Origin: Sarocladium kiliense
Lineage: Eukaryota; Ascomycota; Sordariomycetes; Hypocreales; Sarocladiaceae
Direction of reading: 5' to 3'
Assembly (NCBI GenBank): GCA_030734395.1
Contig: JAUZTG010000034.1
Location: 992,001 to 1,056,000, forward strand
Length of the DNA stretch: 64,000 bases
Numbering within the stretch: position 1 is the first letter of the stretch; every line of letters begins with the position of its first letter. The notes beneath the pieces were generated by a model. It was not told the DNA's origin, did no database searches, and worked only from the letters and a program-made list of their open reading frames with translations. Position numbers and translations under genes: made by a program. This document shows positions 1 to 10,854 of this stretch, one piece after another.

Positions 1-3000
1 GACCCTTCGCCCCTTGCGAGGCACCGACAAGCTAAGAGTGTCGTCATCGTTATCTGACTCTGCGCAGCCCAGCAACGACTCGTAACGAGACAAGCAATCC
101 CACAAAGAGGCATCCTGGCTCCGATCGAAAGCAGCAGTCACCGGAATGTCCACCCAGCCATATCTGACCTTACTCACACACCCCTCCCTGGCCTCGCTGA
201 ATATGTTTGTGTCCTGGCCCCAGCGCTAACGTCCCAGGGTCGCACTCTCCCACAGACAGGGTCCTGAGCTTCGACTCCGGGGGGTCACCAGCCAATAATC
301 GGCTAGATCGAAGAAAAGCTGGCTGGCACGGGGTACGTGCTGGCTTGGGGCCCTCGAAAGCTCTTGGAGCCAAGCATCTACCTCGCCGCGTACTCCTCTC
401 CACGTTCTGTCCTAGAAAGAAAGAGCCTCGCTGCTGGCAGGACGCTGCGTCATCCTTCCCCGCCAGCCCGGTGCACAGCTCCGGATTGCTCAATGTGGTC
501 TCTCTGCACTGGCCATGCCTTCACCTCACTAATCGCTAAGGATTACACCCCCAATGAAACTCGATACACATCACAATCCCAATCTCAAGCGCATCGAAAC
601 AATCTGCGACGAAATACTTCGCGACTACTTGCGTATCAACCAAAACGGCACTACCACCGTCCCGCAATAAGGACATCGATATTTCGCGCTGCACCCAATT
701 CGCTGGACGCTTGCTGCAACCTCGCGTCGCGCTTGGTTACTGCTGTTTTGTGTGCTGCACCACATGGTCCCCCATCATGCAATTCTTGGTCAAAAGGCCA
801 TGGCTCACTAAATGCGGTTTTGCTGCCCCCCTCCTCATCTATCGTCCCGTTCCCTGGTTTCATTTTGACTTTGACCATCTCGCCAACCACGCATCACCTG
901 TACGACGCGTGAACTGCAGCCCGGGCGCGAAGCTCCGCTACCCCGCGTGTTGTATGGCGTTATCGTGATGCTCGTTTGCTACCATTTCCAACAACTCGAG
1001 TCGGTTGGTATTGTTTTCGTCTCGAAAAAAGGTTTCGCGACACCAGGATTATGACTTGTGGCAGCGCGAACTAGCATCAGCCAGAAGAGGGGTCTCCTAT
1101 CAAACACGCAGGACGTCAAACAGGTCCCTAGTCGGGACATGCATGCTTTCCTCTCCAGGTGCTGATGTGCTGGCATCGCCTTGGCTCGCCTTGCTTGCCT
1201 CAGCTCCTGACAAGGATTCTCAAGGGTCCGTGTCCAAGGACTCACATGGGTGAGAGATAGGCAGGCAAGGCATGAAGGCAAGGCTACGTCACTGATACCA
1301 TAGAAGACGGAAATACTGGTTTACTGGGAGAGGTTTCCAGCCTCCAGACTTCCCCCACTCGACTTGGTATCGATTCTTCCCTCCCCCCTGTTAGTTTCTG
1401 CTTGGAGCTAACAGCAGCAGGTTGCCGTGCAAAGCGGGGGAGGGGGGGTAATGCGCTGCACTGTGGTCTCTGGGTAGGATGGGAGATGGAACCTATCAAA
1501 ACAAACACTGTGTGGCTTGCAGCTAGCTTCCTTGCTCCGGATGTAATGGCATTTCGAGGCAAGACATAGGAGAGACGGAACTTGCAGTTAGCAACGATGG
1601 ATGGAGGTACATGGCTGTACAGGGCCTCAGCACCTTCTACGGAGGACACGGGCAGCACTTAAACGCCTGTGCCGTGTGCGGGGCGGGGTTCGGCAGGCTC
1701 TCCTACACACACGCCCCAGGACAGCCTGTCGCGCAGGGCTCCGACCTGGGCGACAGCGGGAGATGGACAGCGGTTTTGCTGGAAAAAGCTGACATGGCAT
1801 TTGAGCCAAAACCCCATGACGAAAAGGGGAGTCTCGCATGTGACGTACAGGCGAAGGGAAACATAATTGCGACAAGCGAAACGGGACCAACGACGGAGGA
1901 CTGTTCAAAATGAAAGAAGCTGATCGTCGATATCGTGGTACAATTGAGATGGCCGTGCTTCTTGCCTGCTGGCTTTGCGCTGGGTGTGAGTAAGAGGGTG
2001 GCCCCTCGTCTTGTGTCCGTCTCGCAGGCATGGGAATCACGATCGAGGTTTTCGCGGATGATCGAGGGTCCTGGCCGAAAAGAGGAAAGCGCGGTTCAGT
2101 CTACTGCGATTGGCTGACGGAAGGATCCCGGGCGGGGTCGAGGCACCAGCCTCACGTTGTGGCTGACCAGGCACTAGCGCCTGTCACCGAACCGCCCATC
2201 CATCAACAACGCCACAATCCGGAGCATCGTGAGCGTTCGAGTGTCGATCACCCCAAGGGAGTTGGTGATCGGCGTCCAAGTGTTCACATCTTGCGATCAG
2301 ATCGAAGGTGAGGATTATTCCAAAGAAGAAGAGAATAGATTGGGGACCGGAATTCAATGATGGATCATCACAATCCTGACACCCTGATAGAATGGAGGTC
2401 CAGAACCCTTACTGGGGTCGATCCCCCCGAATTATTCCTTGCATCAACTTGTGATACCCTCGTTGTACCCTCTCACCGACACGTGCGAATGGCGTTCAAC
2501 AATCACAGCATTGGTGATTCCTTATAGGTGGCTAAACACTGGAGGTCATCGTCACACGGCAGCCATTAAGCTATTGCGCTCTGGCTCTCGCAGTCTATTG
2601 TTTGCGGCGGGCTCCTCGTCTGAGGTCATAATCGCCTGATTCAGGACCCTTGGGTGGACCACTGGCCCTGGGGAACACCCACGGAGGCACCCCCCCCCCC
2701 TTCCTTTTGCCTGGTACGTGCAGCGGAATAGCTTCTGATGCATGCGGCGGCTTGGTGATTGCGTCCAGCCAGGGCCTGGCGCTCACGAACATGCGATCTT
2801 GCGGCGCATCGTGGTCGGTGAGTGAGATGGGTGAGAAATGTGGCTTGGATCTCGGAACAAACCAGGACCAGGGTTTGGAATTCTCCCACCACAACCAGGA
2901 ACAGCCATGCTACTCTCTGCCCTGAGACAGAGTGAGCAGGGTTCACTTTCAACATTGCAGCTTTGGCCTCCTTCCCGTAACAGGGGAGTGAACGATATAC

Positions 3001-5450
3001 TACAGGTGTTAATGGGCTGAGGCTAAGTCTCCTCTTTGTGTCCCCGGCCCCCCCTTCGTTCGGTTAACGGGGAGAAGAGTGCCATCGACGTCATCACCCG
3101 CCAGGGCGGGTCAATGGTTCGGACTCTGTCGTACACTGTTCGGGTACCCTCGAGGCTCGACTTATCCCAGAATGGCAAGCCAAAGTCCCGAGGCGACGGT
3201 GAGAGTGGTGGAGGACAGCGCGGTTTGGACCTTGGCTCGGGGAGGCTGATCTGTGAGCCGTGGGACATGGACCTTCGAGAAGACTTGCTCCCCGTGAAGC
3301 TCAGGGTTGAGGCGTAGCCTCGCAGTTCCCGTGCTACCAAAGCTTGACTTGCCTTGTGCTACAGCTTGTGTCTGCCGTGCTGGGACACAACATCAGCTGC
3401 ACCTTCAGCCATCGCCCCTGTGGCCATCGAGATCGAGATGTCCTGTCATGAGAATGCCAGTCTGTCCGTTCTTTTTTGTTTTTTCGGCATGTTTCTCCCG
3501 CAACACATCACGGGGTCTCGGAGAGCGAAACGGGTTGCACGACCAGCATATCAGCTGCAATACCCTGATGAGCAGCGACCCCCCGATCGACGATCTTTCG
3601 ACCCTTCACTACAAGCCAACCAACCATAGAGCAACGGAACCCTTCCAGGAACCAACGGTAGGATGTAAGTGCGTGTAAGTGTGAGTGGTTCTTCGCAAGT
3701 GATCGACAGAAGGACGGCGAGGTCCCGTGTGCAGGAAAGATATGTATGTCTTGGGCGCAGAGGCGAGTATTCGGTATGTTTCTACTTTTCTTTTTTGGGG
3801 CATCTAGCCTCCCAGACCGTTAGATGGCCAGCGTTTCGAAGTTGCGGGCTTGCGGCAGTGGTGTATCTGGACAAAGGAACGAAATGGATGTCTGAATGCT
3901 GTGTTGAGTGCGGCTGGCTGCGATTGATGTGCACTATGTGCGGTTCTTCAATATAGATCTCGATGACATGGTGAGACAAGGATGAGGACAACGCAGAGGA
4001 AGAAGCAACAACATGAGATACACGATGAAGGGCTACCGGTATGCCATCCGAACACAAAGACCTTGGGTTGCTGATGCCGTCCTACGGGGAGTCGAGATTA
4101 TGGTGGACTACAGACCCTTGGCACCGTTTCGAGAGATCCTGCTTTTCGCCTGCTTCCCCATCTGTATCCGTGACAACCTGCTTTCCTCATTCGGACATGG
4201 AATTCAAGGGGAAAAGGGAACAAAGGGACGCGCGTTGACAGCTAAATGAGCACACAATGACAGTGTCCCCTGTTCGGGTGTTCCCTGTGCCGCCTTTGTT
4301 AGCCTTCCGCATCCTTTTGCCAGGAAACTAGGCTGTAACCGAACCCTCGCCAAAAACACCCTTGTCCACTCTCTCTCTCTCGCTCACTTTTTTCCTCCAC
4401 CTCTCTTAAGCTTTCGGGGCCAGAGGGGCGAAAGCAGGGCAAACCAGGGGTCCGACCTCCCCAAAAAAGATTGCGATCGAGATCTCTGTTTAGGGGTGTG
4501 TGGAATTTGGTGCATGTGAGTGGCTGGCGCAGCGTCTTTTTTTCTTCCAGTGTCTCTGGGGGGGGCCCGAAATGTACACACCCACAAGCCACCCGCTCCC
4601 ACTTTTTGCTCACTCCGTCTCCGTCAGTGTTCTGGGGGCACAACGCACGGGTTGAGGATGGGCGATGACGTCGTTGAGGCAGAGACCCCTGTGCTGAGCC
4701 GTGCCAGACAACCTTTTTTTTTTTTGTGTCGTGATTTGCTCCGAGGATGAGGTGAGGTCGGTGAGGTGGTGAGAAATGCGCGAGCGGTGTACACTGGCCA
4801 GTTTGGCTGGGAGTTTAAGTTCACGAGGGAGGATTTGGCAGATAGACAGAGTACATGGCTTCAGGTCCTTAGAAAACCACCCTCACACAGTAATAGAGGA
4901 GTGATCACGCCTGTCAGAAGGGGTACAACTGCACGTGTGACCCTCGTGAATGGGATGGATGGGCGCGCAGCGAAGGGCGTCCTGTGAGAAAAGGAGCCGC
5001 CATCCCTACCTTCAAGGTAGCGCACACGACAGGTCAGATCTACAAACTAAGATTTCGAGGGATTAGAATAGCTTTCCCATGATGTGAGCCATGGACGATT
5101 TGCAAACCCGAGATCTGGGGTCCTCGCTTTCCTTCTGTGCGACTTATGGAGCCTTGTTGATCAGGGCAGGACAGGGAGATGGATGTGAGATGACGTAGAA
5201 ATCGAGGTATTCTTCGACATGGGTTTGTGGTGCGCATGCCTCTCACAATGAGGGCCCAAGTGCGGAGTACCAAGTCACTGGATCATCGATGCAACCGCGA
5301 TGGTATAGGGTTAGACAAAACGTTCTCGAGATGCTGCAAGCTTGCGTATCATACATTGCCATGTCCTTAAAACTCCTCGCGCCAGTCCCAACCCTGTATG
5401 CTTCTGGGCACAGATAGAATTCCGTCAATTTGGACCTGACCATCACTTCC
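1..5450. other. Gene-free stretch at the left edge
   Basis: No open frame in these 5.4 kb looks like a conserved protein; the frames present are short, overlap on both strands and lack recognisable domains. The stretch has low-complexity patches: an 11-base C run at 2690-2700, a CT run at 4369-4381 and T-rich tracts near 4711-4724. It may hold the promoter or UTR of a gene outside the window, or non-coding transcripts. One short protein-like frame at 554-670 is discussed among the findings. Confidence 0.5.
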
Positions 5451-7313
5451 TTATTCCTTCTTGACCCTCTTCATAGCCGGCAGCTCAGGCACCTTGAACA
5501 CACCATCTCCCCCACCACTTCCTCCACCAGTCTGTGTAAACGTGCCGCCCTTGAACCACCTGTCCTCCTCTGCTTTCCTCTTCCTGCTCAGCTCCGCCTG
5601 CATCTTCGGGTCTACCAGCTGCAAGCCTTGCACAGGTGTGAAAGCCAGCGAACTCGCCGTGCCTGTTGCCGCGCCGTTGATACTGCTTCCCACGCCTGAT
5701 GTCCGTAGTCCCTTGCCTCGAAGGTCCACACCGCCTGGTGTCTGGCCAAAGCCTCCAATCGACGATGCATGTCCTGAACTTGCTGGTGTACTCCAGCCCT
5801 TACTCTTCGCGCTGAGCTTCGCCCGCGTTCGCTGGTCGACCTGTGTGCCACGAATCCGTCCATCGTTGTTCTGTCCAATCATGCCCATGCCTACTGTTCC
5901 TGATCCCGTGCCGTAACCGACCTCCTTCTCCTCCTTGCCGAACGCCATGCGGTTCTGCTCCTTCCGCAGCTGTGTCATGGCGACAGCCTCCTTCGCTTTG
6001 CGTGCCCGGCGACCACCTCGCTTGCGCGCGGGCTTGTCATCTGGAACCGGCAGCGCGCGCTGGCCTTTGTTGGGCGGCGGCTCAGTCAGCTTCTCGAGTC
6101 TTTCCAGACATGCAGACTTGAGATCCTCGCCCGTTGATCCATCGGGACTTGAGTGAATGCGATCAACACGAGCGGCAAGGACGAGCTTGGCGGAGACGAT
6201 GCGCATCGCTTGCTTCTTGAGGTCGTTAGGGATTCCACGGATGATCTCTGAGTTATAAAGATACCCTTGTTGCCGCACGCCAATGTTGGTGGCAAGACCG
6301 GCCTGACGTTTTTTGCTTCCCCATGATGGGAGGTTGCACGCTGGTGTCTTGCTAAGTCCAGTGAGACCGCCAGCCGCGTTAAGTAGCTGGGCGGCTGTGA
6401 GAGAGCCGATGAGGGTAGTGAGATTTGGTGCGAAGATGTTCATCCGTGACTGGACGTATTCTGTGAGGGTCTGCTTGGCCTTGTGCAGGGCGATGACCAT
6501 CTCGCAAGCAGACAGGACACGCGCCAGCTCCTCTGGACTCATCTCGTGACCTTTTGATGTCGTGGCCTCGACTGTGACGATCATGAGAGAGGGGCCGTCA
6601 AGCACAGACTTGAGCCCAACTCCAAGAGGGTTGTTGGTTGATGTTTGCATAGCCTTGATGGTTTCCGAGTCCATGGGTCCGTTTCCCATTATGGCAACAA
6701 CCTTGGCATACTCGAGCGGCGTTGTGACAAGACGCTCGAGCTCGGGGAAGCGCGTAGAGTAGTGGTCGCGAATGAACTTGTGTACAAGTGCCACCTCGCC
6801 ATCGATCTGGGTAGATAGACTATTCGACTGCGTGAGGAGATGGTACTCTGGATGGTCTTCGATGTTGCCCACGTTCGTAGACTGAGTCGCAGGTTGTGAT
6901 TGGAAATGTTTGATTTTCTGTCAGCGTGCCGAAGAGCGCGATACGTTAGGCTTATGTCTTTAAAGGATGTAAACGCTTCGTCCAACATGGACCGGATGGC
7001 GGGATGAGGGGGGATCACTAACCTCGAGAACTGGTTCAAGAGTCTGCATGAGACTGGCGACACTCCGGACATCCTTGACGGCTCCGAGCTGCATCTTCTC
7101 GACCTTCGCTTTCGTTGCCTCGGTATCATTCAAGTCTGCGACACCGTTCTGTGCGTCTTCGTCTTCATCCTGCTCGCCGTCGACGTCCATGGCGTTTGCG
7201 TCGCGCTCGGTGGTGGCATCTTCGGTTTGCGCCAGGCCATCGTTCTCCTGGTCCTCGGCCTCGTCACCCGAGCTGCCGAAGTCGTTGAGGAGATCATCTG
7301 CGACGGTTGACAT
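5451..7313 (-). CDS. PRP31: Pre-mRNA-processing factor 31 (U4/U6 snRNP protein)
   Basis: Prp31 binds the U4 snRNA 5' stem-loop together with Snu13 and is needed to join U4/U6 with U5 in the nuclear tri-snRNP. Two exons are inferred: 7313-7023 (97 residues, acidic, beginning MSTVADDLLNDFGSSG) and 6881-5451, separated by a 141-bp intron with donor GTTAGT and acceptor CTCAG, both phase 0. The product is about 573 residues, normal for the family. The Nop domain is unmistakable: IMGNGPMDSETIKAMQ, then GPSLMIVTVEATTSKG, then GLTGLSKTPACNLPSWGSKK, followed by the Prp31 C-terminal domain with basic KPARKRGGRRARKAK and the RKRKAEEDRWFKGGTFTQ tail. It is transcribed away from CLF1, another splicing factor, from a shared 328-bp promoter. 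The start codon is the first ATG giving the usual acidic N terminus. Function is secure; the exact splice sites are by eye. Confidence 0.95.
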
Positions 7314-7641
7314 TGCGATGGTCGATGCGTGCGTGGCACCGCTGTATCTTGTGAGAGTTGGGTGGGTTGACAGAGTCAAATGTAAAGGCGTGGCGGCGGG
7401 CAGTTGGAAATTATTCAGCCTGAGCCAAGGTAGACCAGACCAGACCAGACCAGACCACGCAAGGCTGCAGCAGCCAGAGAAAAGTGGCCCGTGCGCAACG
7501 CGGTTCACAGGCGCCGCTATCAACGATAAGCCACTGCCACCTCCGAAATCTTCAAGCCTCGCGCCAACGTCACCTCACCGAAGCCGCCAGGTCAACCACA
7601 ACTGCCCGGACATCGCTGGCTCGACAATCCGCCGACTCAAG
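7314..7641. promoter_or_regulatory. Shared divergent promoter of PRP31 and CLF1
   Basis: These 328 bases separate the two divergent start codons, so both genes must draw their core promoters and 5' leaders from it or from the neighbouring coding sequence. It carries a five-copy AGACC tandem repeat about 120 bp from the PRP31 start. No clear TATA box is visible. Co-regulation is an inference from the layout. Confidence 0.6.
7432..7456 (+). repeat. AGACC pentanucleotide repeat, five copies
   Basis: Five perfect head-to-tail copies of AGACC lie inside the PRP31/CLF1 intergenic region. It is either a microsatellite or a cluster of binding sites; the sequence alone does not decide. Confidence 0.9.
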
Positions 7642-9690
7642 ATGGAGGCATCAAGGGGCCCTCCGCGGGTCAAGAACAAGGCTGCTGCGCCCGTGCAGGT
7701 CAGCGCCGAGCAGCTCCTGCGAGAGGCCGTCGATCGCCAGGAAACTGGTGTTCAGGCGCCTACCCAGCGCTTCGCCGATCTTGAGGAATTGCACGAGTTC
7801 CAGGGCCGCAAGCGCAAGGAGTTCGAAGACTATGTTCGCCGGAATCAGGTCAATCTGAACAACTGGATGCGCTATGCGACATGGGAACTTGAGCAGAAGG
7901 AGTTTGCGCGCGCGCGATCCATTTTCGAGCGTGCCCTCGATGTGCACCCCAATTCGGTCGTGTTATGGATTCGATACATCGAGTCGGAGATGAAGGAGAG
8001 GAACATCAACCATGCGCGCAACCTGCTGGACCGTGCTGTCACGCGCTTGCCTCGCGTAGACAAGCTGTGGTACAAGTACGTCTATATGGAGGAAATGCTG
8101 GGCAACATTCCCGGTACGCGACAAGTCTTCGACAGGTGGATGCAGTGGCAACCTGATGAGGCGGCATGGAGTGCGTATATCAAGCTCGAGAAGCGTTATG
8201 GCGAGTTCGACCGTGCCCGGCACATCTTCGAGACCTTCACCGTCGTCCACCCTGAGCCTCGGAATTGGATCAAATGGGCCAAGTTTGAGGAGGAGTACGG
8301 CACGAGCGACCTTGTCCGTGAGGTATTCGGTACTGCCGTGGAGACTCTAGGCGATGACTACGTTGATGAGAAGCTCTTCATCGCGTATGCCAGGTTCGAG
8401 GCCAAGCTCAAGGAGTACGAGCGTGCTCGCGCCATTTACAAGTATGCGTTGGATCGGCTTCCACGTTCTAGGTCTATGGTTCTGCACAAGGCATACACGA
8501 CTTTCGAGAAGCAATTTGGCGACAGAGACGGTGTGGAGGATGTGGTTCTGTCCAAGAGGAGACGATACTACGAGGAACAAGTACGAGAGAACCCAAAAAA
8601 CTACGACGCATGGTTTGACTATGCCGCTCTCGAGGAGTCATCAAGAGATGCCGATCGCATTCGCGACGTTTACGAACGGGCCGTTGCACAGGTACCGCCA
8701 ACCCAGGAGAAGCGGCATTGGCGGCGGTACATCTACTTGTGGATTTTCTATGCCATCTGGGAGGAGATGGAGGGTCAGGATGTTGAGCGGACGCGGCAGA
8801 TCTACACCACATGCATTGGACTTATACCTCACAAGAAGTTCACTTTCGCCAAAATCTGGTTAATGGCCGCACAATTCGAGATCAGACAAGGTCAGCTCAG
8901 CGCTGCACGAAAGCTACTTGGCCGTGCTATCGGCATGTGCCCGAAGGATAAGCTGTTCGTCGGCTATGTGGACTTGGAGAGGCGGCTCTTTGAGTTTGTG
9001 CGTTGCCGGACGCTATATGAGAAACACGTTGAGTACAATCCAGCAAATTGCCAAACTTGGATTCGTTTCGCCGAGCTCGAGCGTGGCCTGGACGATCTTG
9101 ATCGTGCCCGAGCTATCTTCGAGCTGGCCGTCTCACAGCCTCAGCTCGACATGCCAGAGCTGTTATGGAAGGCGTACATCGACTTCGAGGAAGAAGAGGG
9201 CGAGTATGAGCGGACCAGAGACTTGTACGAGCGCCTGCTGGAGAAGACAGATCACGTCAAGGTGTGGATCAGCTACGCGCACTTTGAGATCAACATCCCC
9301 GAAGAGGGCGAGGATGAAGAGGCGGAGGATGTACCAGTCAGTGACGAGGCGAAAGCACGTGCACGCAAGGTCTTCGGTCGTGCCAATGCCCGGCTCAGAA
9401 GTCGTCATGAGCGCGACGACGAAGACAGCAGCGCGAAGGAGGATCGTCTGGCGCTTCTCAACGCGTGGTTATCGTTTGAGCGGACACACGGTGGGGAAGA
9501 GGAAATCGAGGCGGTACGGAAACAGATGCCAAGGCGGACGAAGAGGCGGAGACAGGTGGAGGATGGGAGCTTCGAGGAGTATGTCGACTACATATTCCCG
9601 GCCGAAGAGGGGGCAATGGGAGCAGGAGGAGCCGAAGGGTTGGCTGGGCTGCTCGCTATGGCAGAACAGTTCAAGGAGAAGTCTGGGTGA
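7642..9690 (+). CDS. CLF1: Pre-mRNA-splicing factor Clf1/Syf3 (crooked neck), HAT-repeat protein
   Basis: Clf1 is a scaffold of the Prp19-associated (NineTeen) complex and helps recruit the tri-snRNP and activate the spliceosome in the nucleus. The single exon encodes 682 residues, typical of fungal Clf1. The protein is built almost entirely of HAT repeats with the usual W..Y...E....A/R...F/YERAL spacing, for example NNWMRYATWELEQKEFARAR, followed by further repeats to about residue 600. The C terminus is acidic and ends with the conserved EEYVDYIFPAEE. The chosen start at 7642 gives the conserved N terminus MEASRGPPRVKNKAAAPVQV; the frame stays open further upstream, but that extension lies in the shared promoter and overlaps PRP31 exon 1. 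It is divergently paired with PRP31. Confidence 0.95.
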   Translation: MEASRGPPRVKNKAAAPVQVSAEQLLREAVDRQETGVQAPTQRFADLEELHEFQGRKRKEFEDYVRRNQVNLNNWMRYATWELEQKEFARARSIFERALDVHPNSVVLWIRYIESEMKERNINHARNLLDRAVTRLPRVDKLWYKYVYMEEMLGNIPGTRQVFDRWMQWQPDEAAWSAYIKLEKRYGEFDRARHIFETFTVVHPEPRNWIKWAKFEEEYGTSDLVREVFGTAVETLGDDYVDEKLFIAYARFEAKLKEYERARAIYKYALDRLPRSRSMVLHKAYTTFEKQFGDRDGVEDVVLSKRRRYYEEQVRENPKNYDAWFDYAALEESSRDADRIRDVYERAVAQVPPTQEKRHWRRYIYLWIFYAIWEEMEGQDVERTRQIYTTCIGLIPHKKFTFAKIWLMAAQFEIRQGQLSAARKLLGRAIGMCPKDKLFVGYVDLERRLFEFVRCRTLYEKHVEYNPANCQTWIRFAELERGLDDLDRARAIFELAVSQPQLDMPELLWKAYIDFEEEEGEYERTRDLYERLLEKTDHVKVWISYAHFEINIPEEGEDEEAEDVPVSDEAKARARKVFGRANARLRSRHERDDEDSSAKEDRLALLNAWLSFERTHGGEEEIEAVRKQMPRRTKRRRQVEDGSFEEYVDYIFPAEEGAMGAGGAEGLAGLLAMAEQFKEKSG

Positions 9691-10854
9691 GGGTAACGGA
9701 GCTTTGTTGGCTAGGCAGCGGGGACGATGTGCTTTGCGAGATGAGACGGAACACGGGCATCACGCGCGCAGGGAGGTGCGGTGTGTGAAAGTGGCTCAGG
9801 TACGTAGAGAGCAAAAGCTTGTACTCATTAACAACCAGAAAGCGTCTCTTCTCGTGACGGTCATGGCAGGGGTGGTTCTTCTTCTTGTTGATTACCCCTG
9901 GGTTCTCGTCAGTGTCTCGCCCATCAATCAACGTCCATTACTCTCGGCTGGCATTTCCTCACACGTTGCGCGGACAAAGCCAGCAGTCCCCCGGAACAGC
10001 CTCATCACTGCAAACATCTGATGGCAGGCGGCCGGCAGCAACGAGACGAACGTGCTCAACAGCTGACTCATTCACCTGCTTCAATGCCATCCTGCGACTC
10101 ACGTACAGCTGATCTGTCTGTCCGTTCCATGTCTCTTTGGTCCCCTTGCCGCGCCTCCCGTCTCCTCCTATTCAAACCTCGCTTGCTTTCTCCCTCTCTT
10201 TCCCCGCCGTCCGATGTTCGAACTTGGTCTTGGTGCATGTGCAGTGTTCATGTCAAACCACTTCTCTCGCGGACTAACGAATCAGCGAGAAGCTCATTGA
10301 ATCACTGCCTGGACGGGCTGACCTCTTATTGTGACCCTCCTCCCCGATGCTTGCGATCTTGGTTGTCTTTGGCCATCACTGCTCACCAGCACAGCACGCC
10401 TCTACTCTCTACTACGCCGGCATTCAAGCACTTTGCGAACCAATTCCACCTTTACTGAAGACCTTGTTGGTTCTTCTCCTCGAATTGAATTTTGAGCCAC
10501 AAAATTTCCACAAGTAGGTGTGACGCTGAGAGTGTCGACCTGTGCCGCGGTGTTGGCGACAAACTGGCAGTGATTCTCGACAATAGGAACGGCGAAACTG
10601 GTCACACGCGCACTCTCCATTCAAACGTCAATGCTGGAAGAGCTCCTGGGAATTGACTATATATACAGCTGTTCCTATCCATTACTTGTAAGCTGTTTTC
10701 TTTCTTCTTCTTCTCCACTGTCGATCGGTCAAGATCTGCCTCTCCTGCATCCGGCTTTGCCGCATGGATTCCCACCCATAGACTACCAAAAGGCCTTGCT
10801 TTTTGAACTCTCATCTCCAACATCCTCCTCACTTAAGTCCCGGCATATTGAGTT
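9691..10854. other. Intergenic region between CLF1 and the 10855 gene
   Basis: This stretch holds the 3' UTR of CLF1 and the promoter and leader of the next gene. CT-rich blocks at about 10130-10210 and 10694-10720 resemble fungal transcription-start and leader sequence. I see no gene in it. Confidence 0.6.
10658..10665 (+). promoter_or_regulatory. Candidate TATA box
   Basis: TATATATA lies 190 bp before the ATG at 10855 and about 30-40 bp before a CT-rich tract (TTTCTTTCTTCTTCTTC), a common arrangement of TATA box and start region in ascomycetes. It is a position-based prediction. Confidence 0.4.

Noticed and set aside
337..912. 191-codon plus-strand frame
   Set aside because: Arg/Ser/Pro-rich with no domain features, and it overlaps several equally long frames on both strands.
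8918..10021. 367-codon plus-strand frame overlapping the CLF1 end
   Set aside because: Out-of-frame reading of CLF1 continuing into its 3' flank, with Arg/Ser-rich composition.
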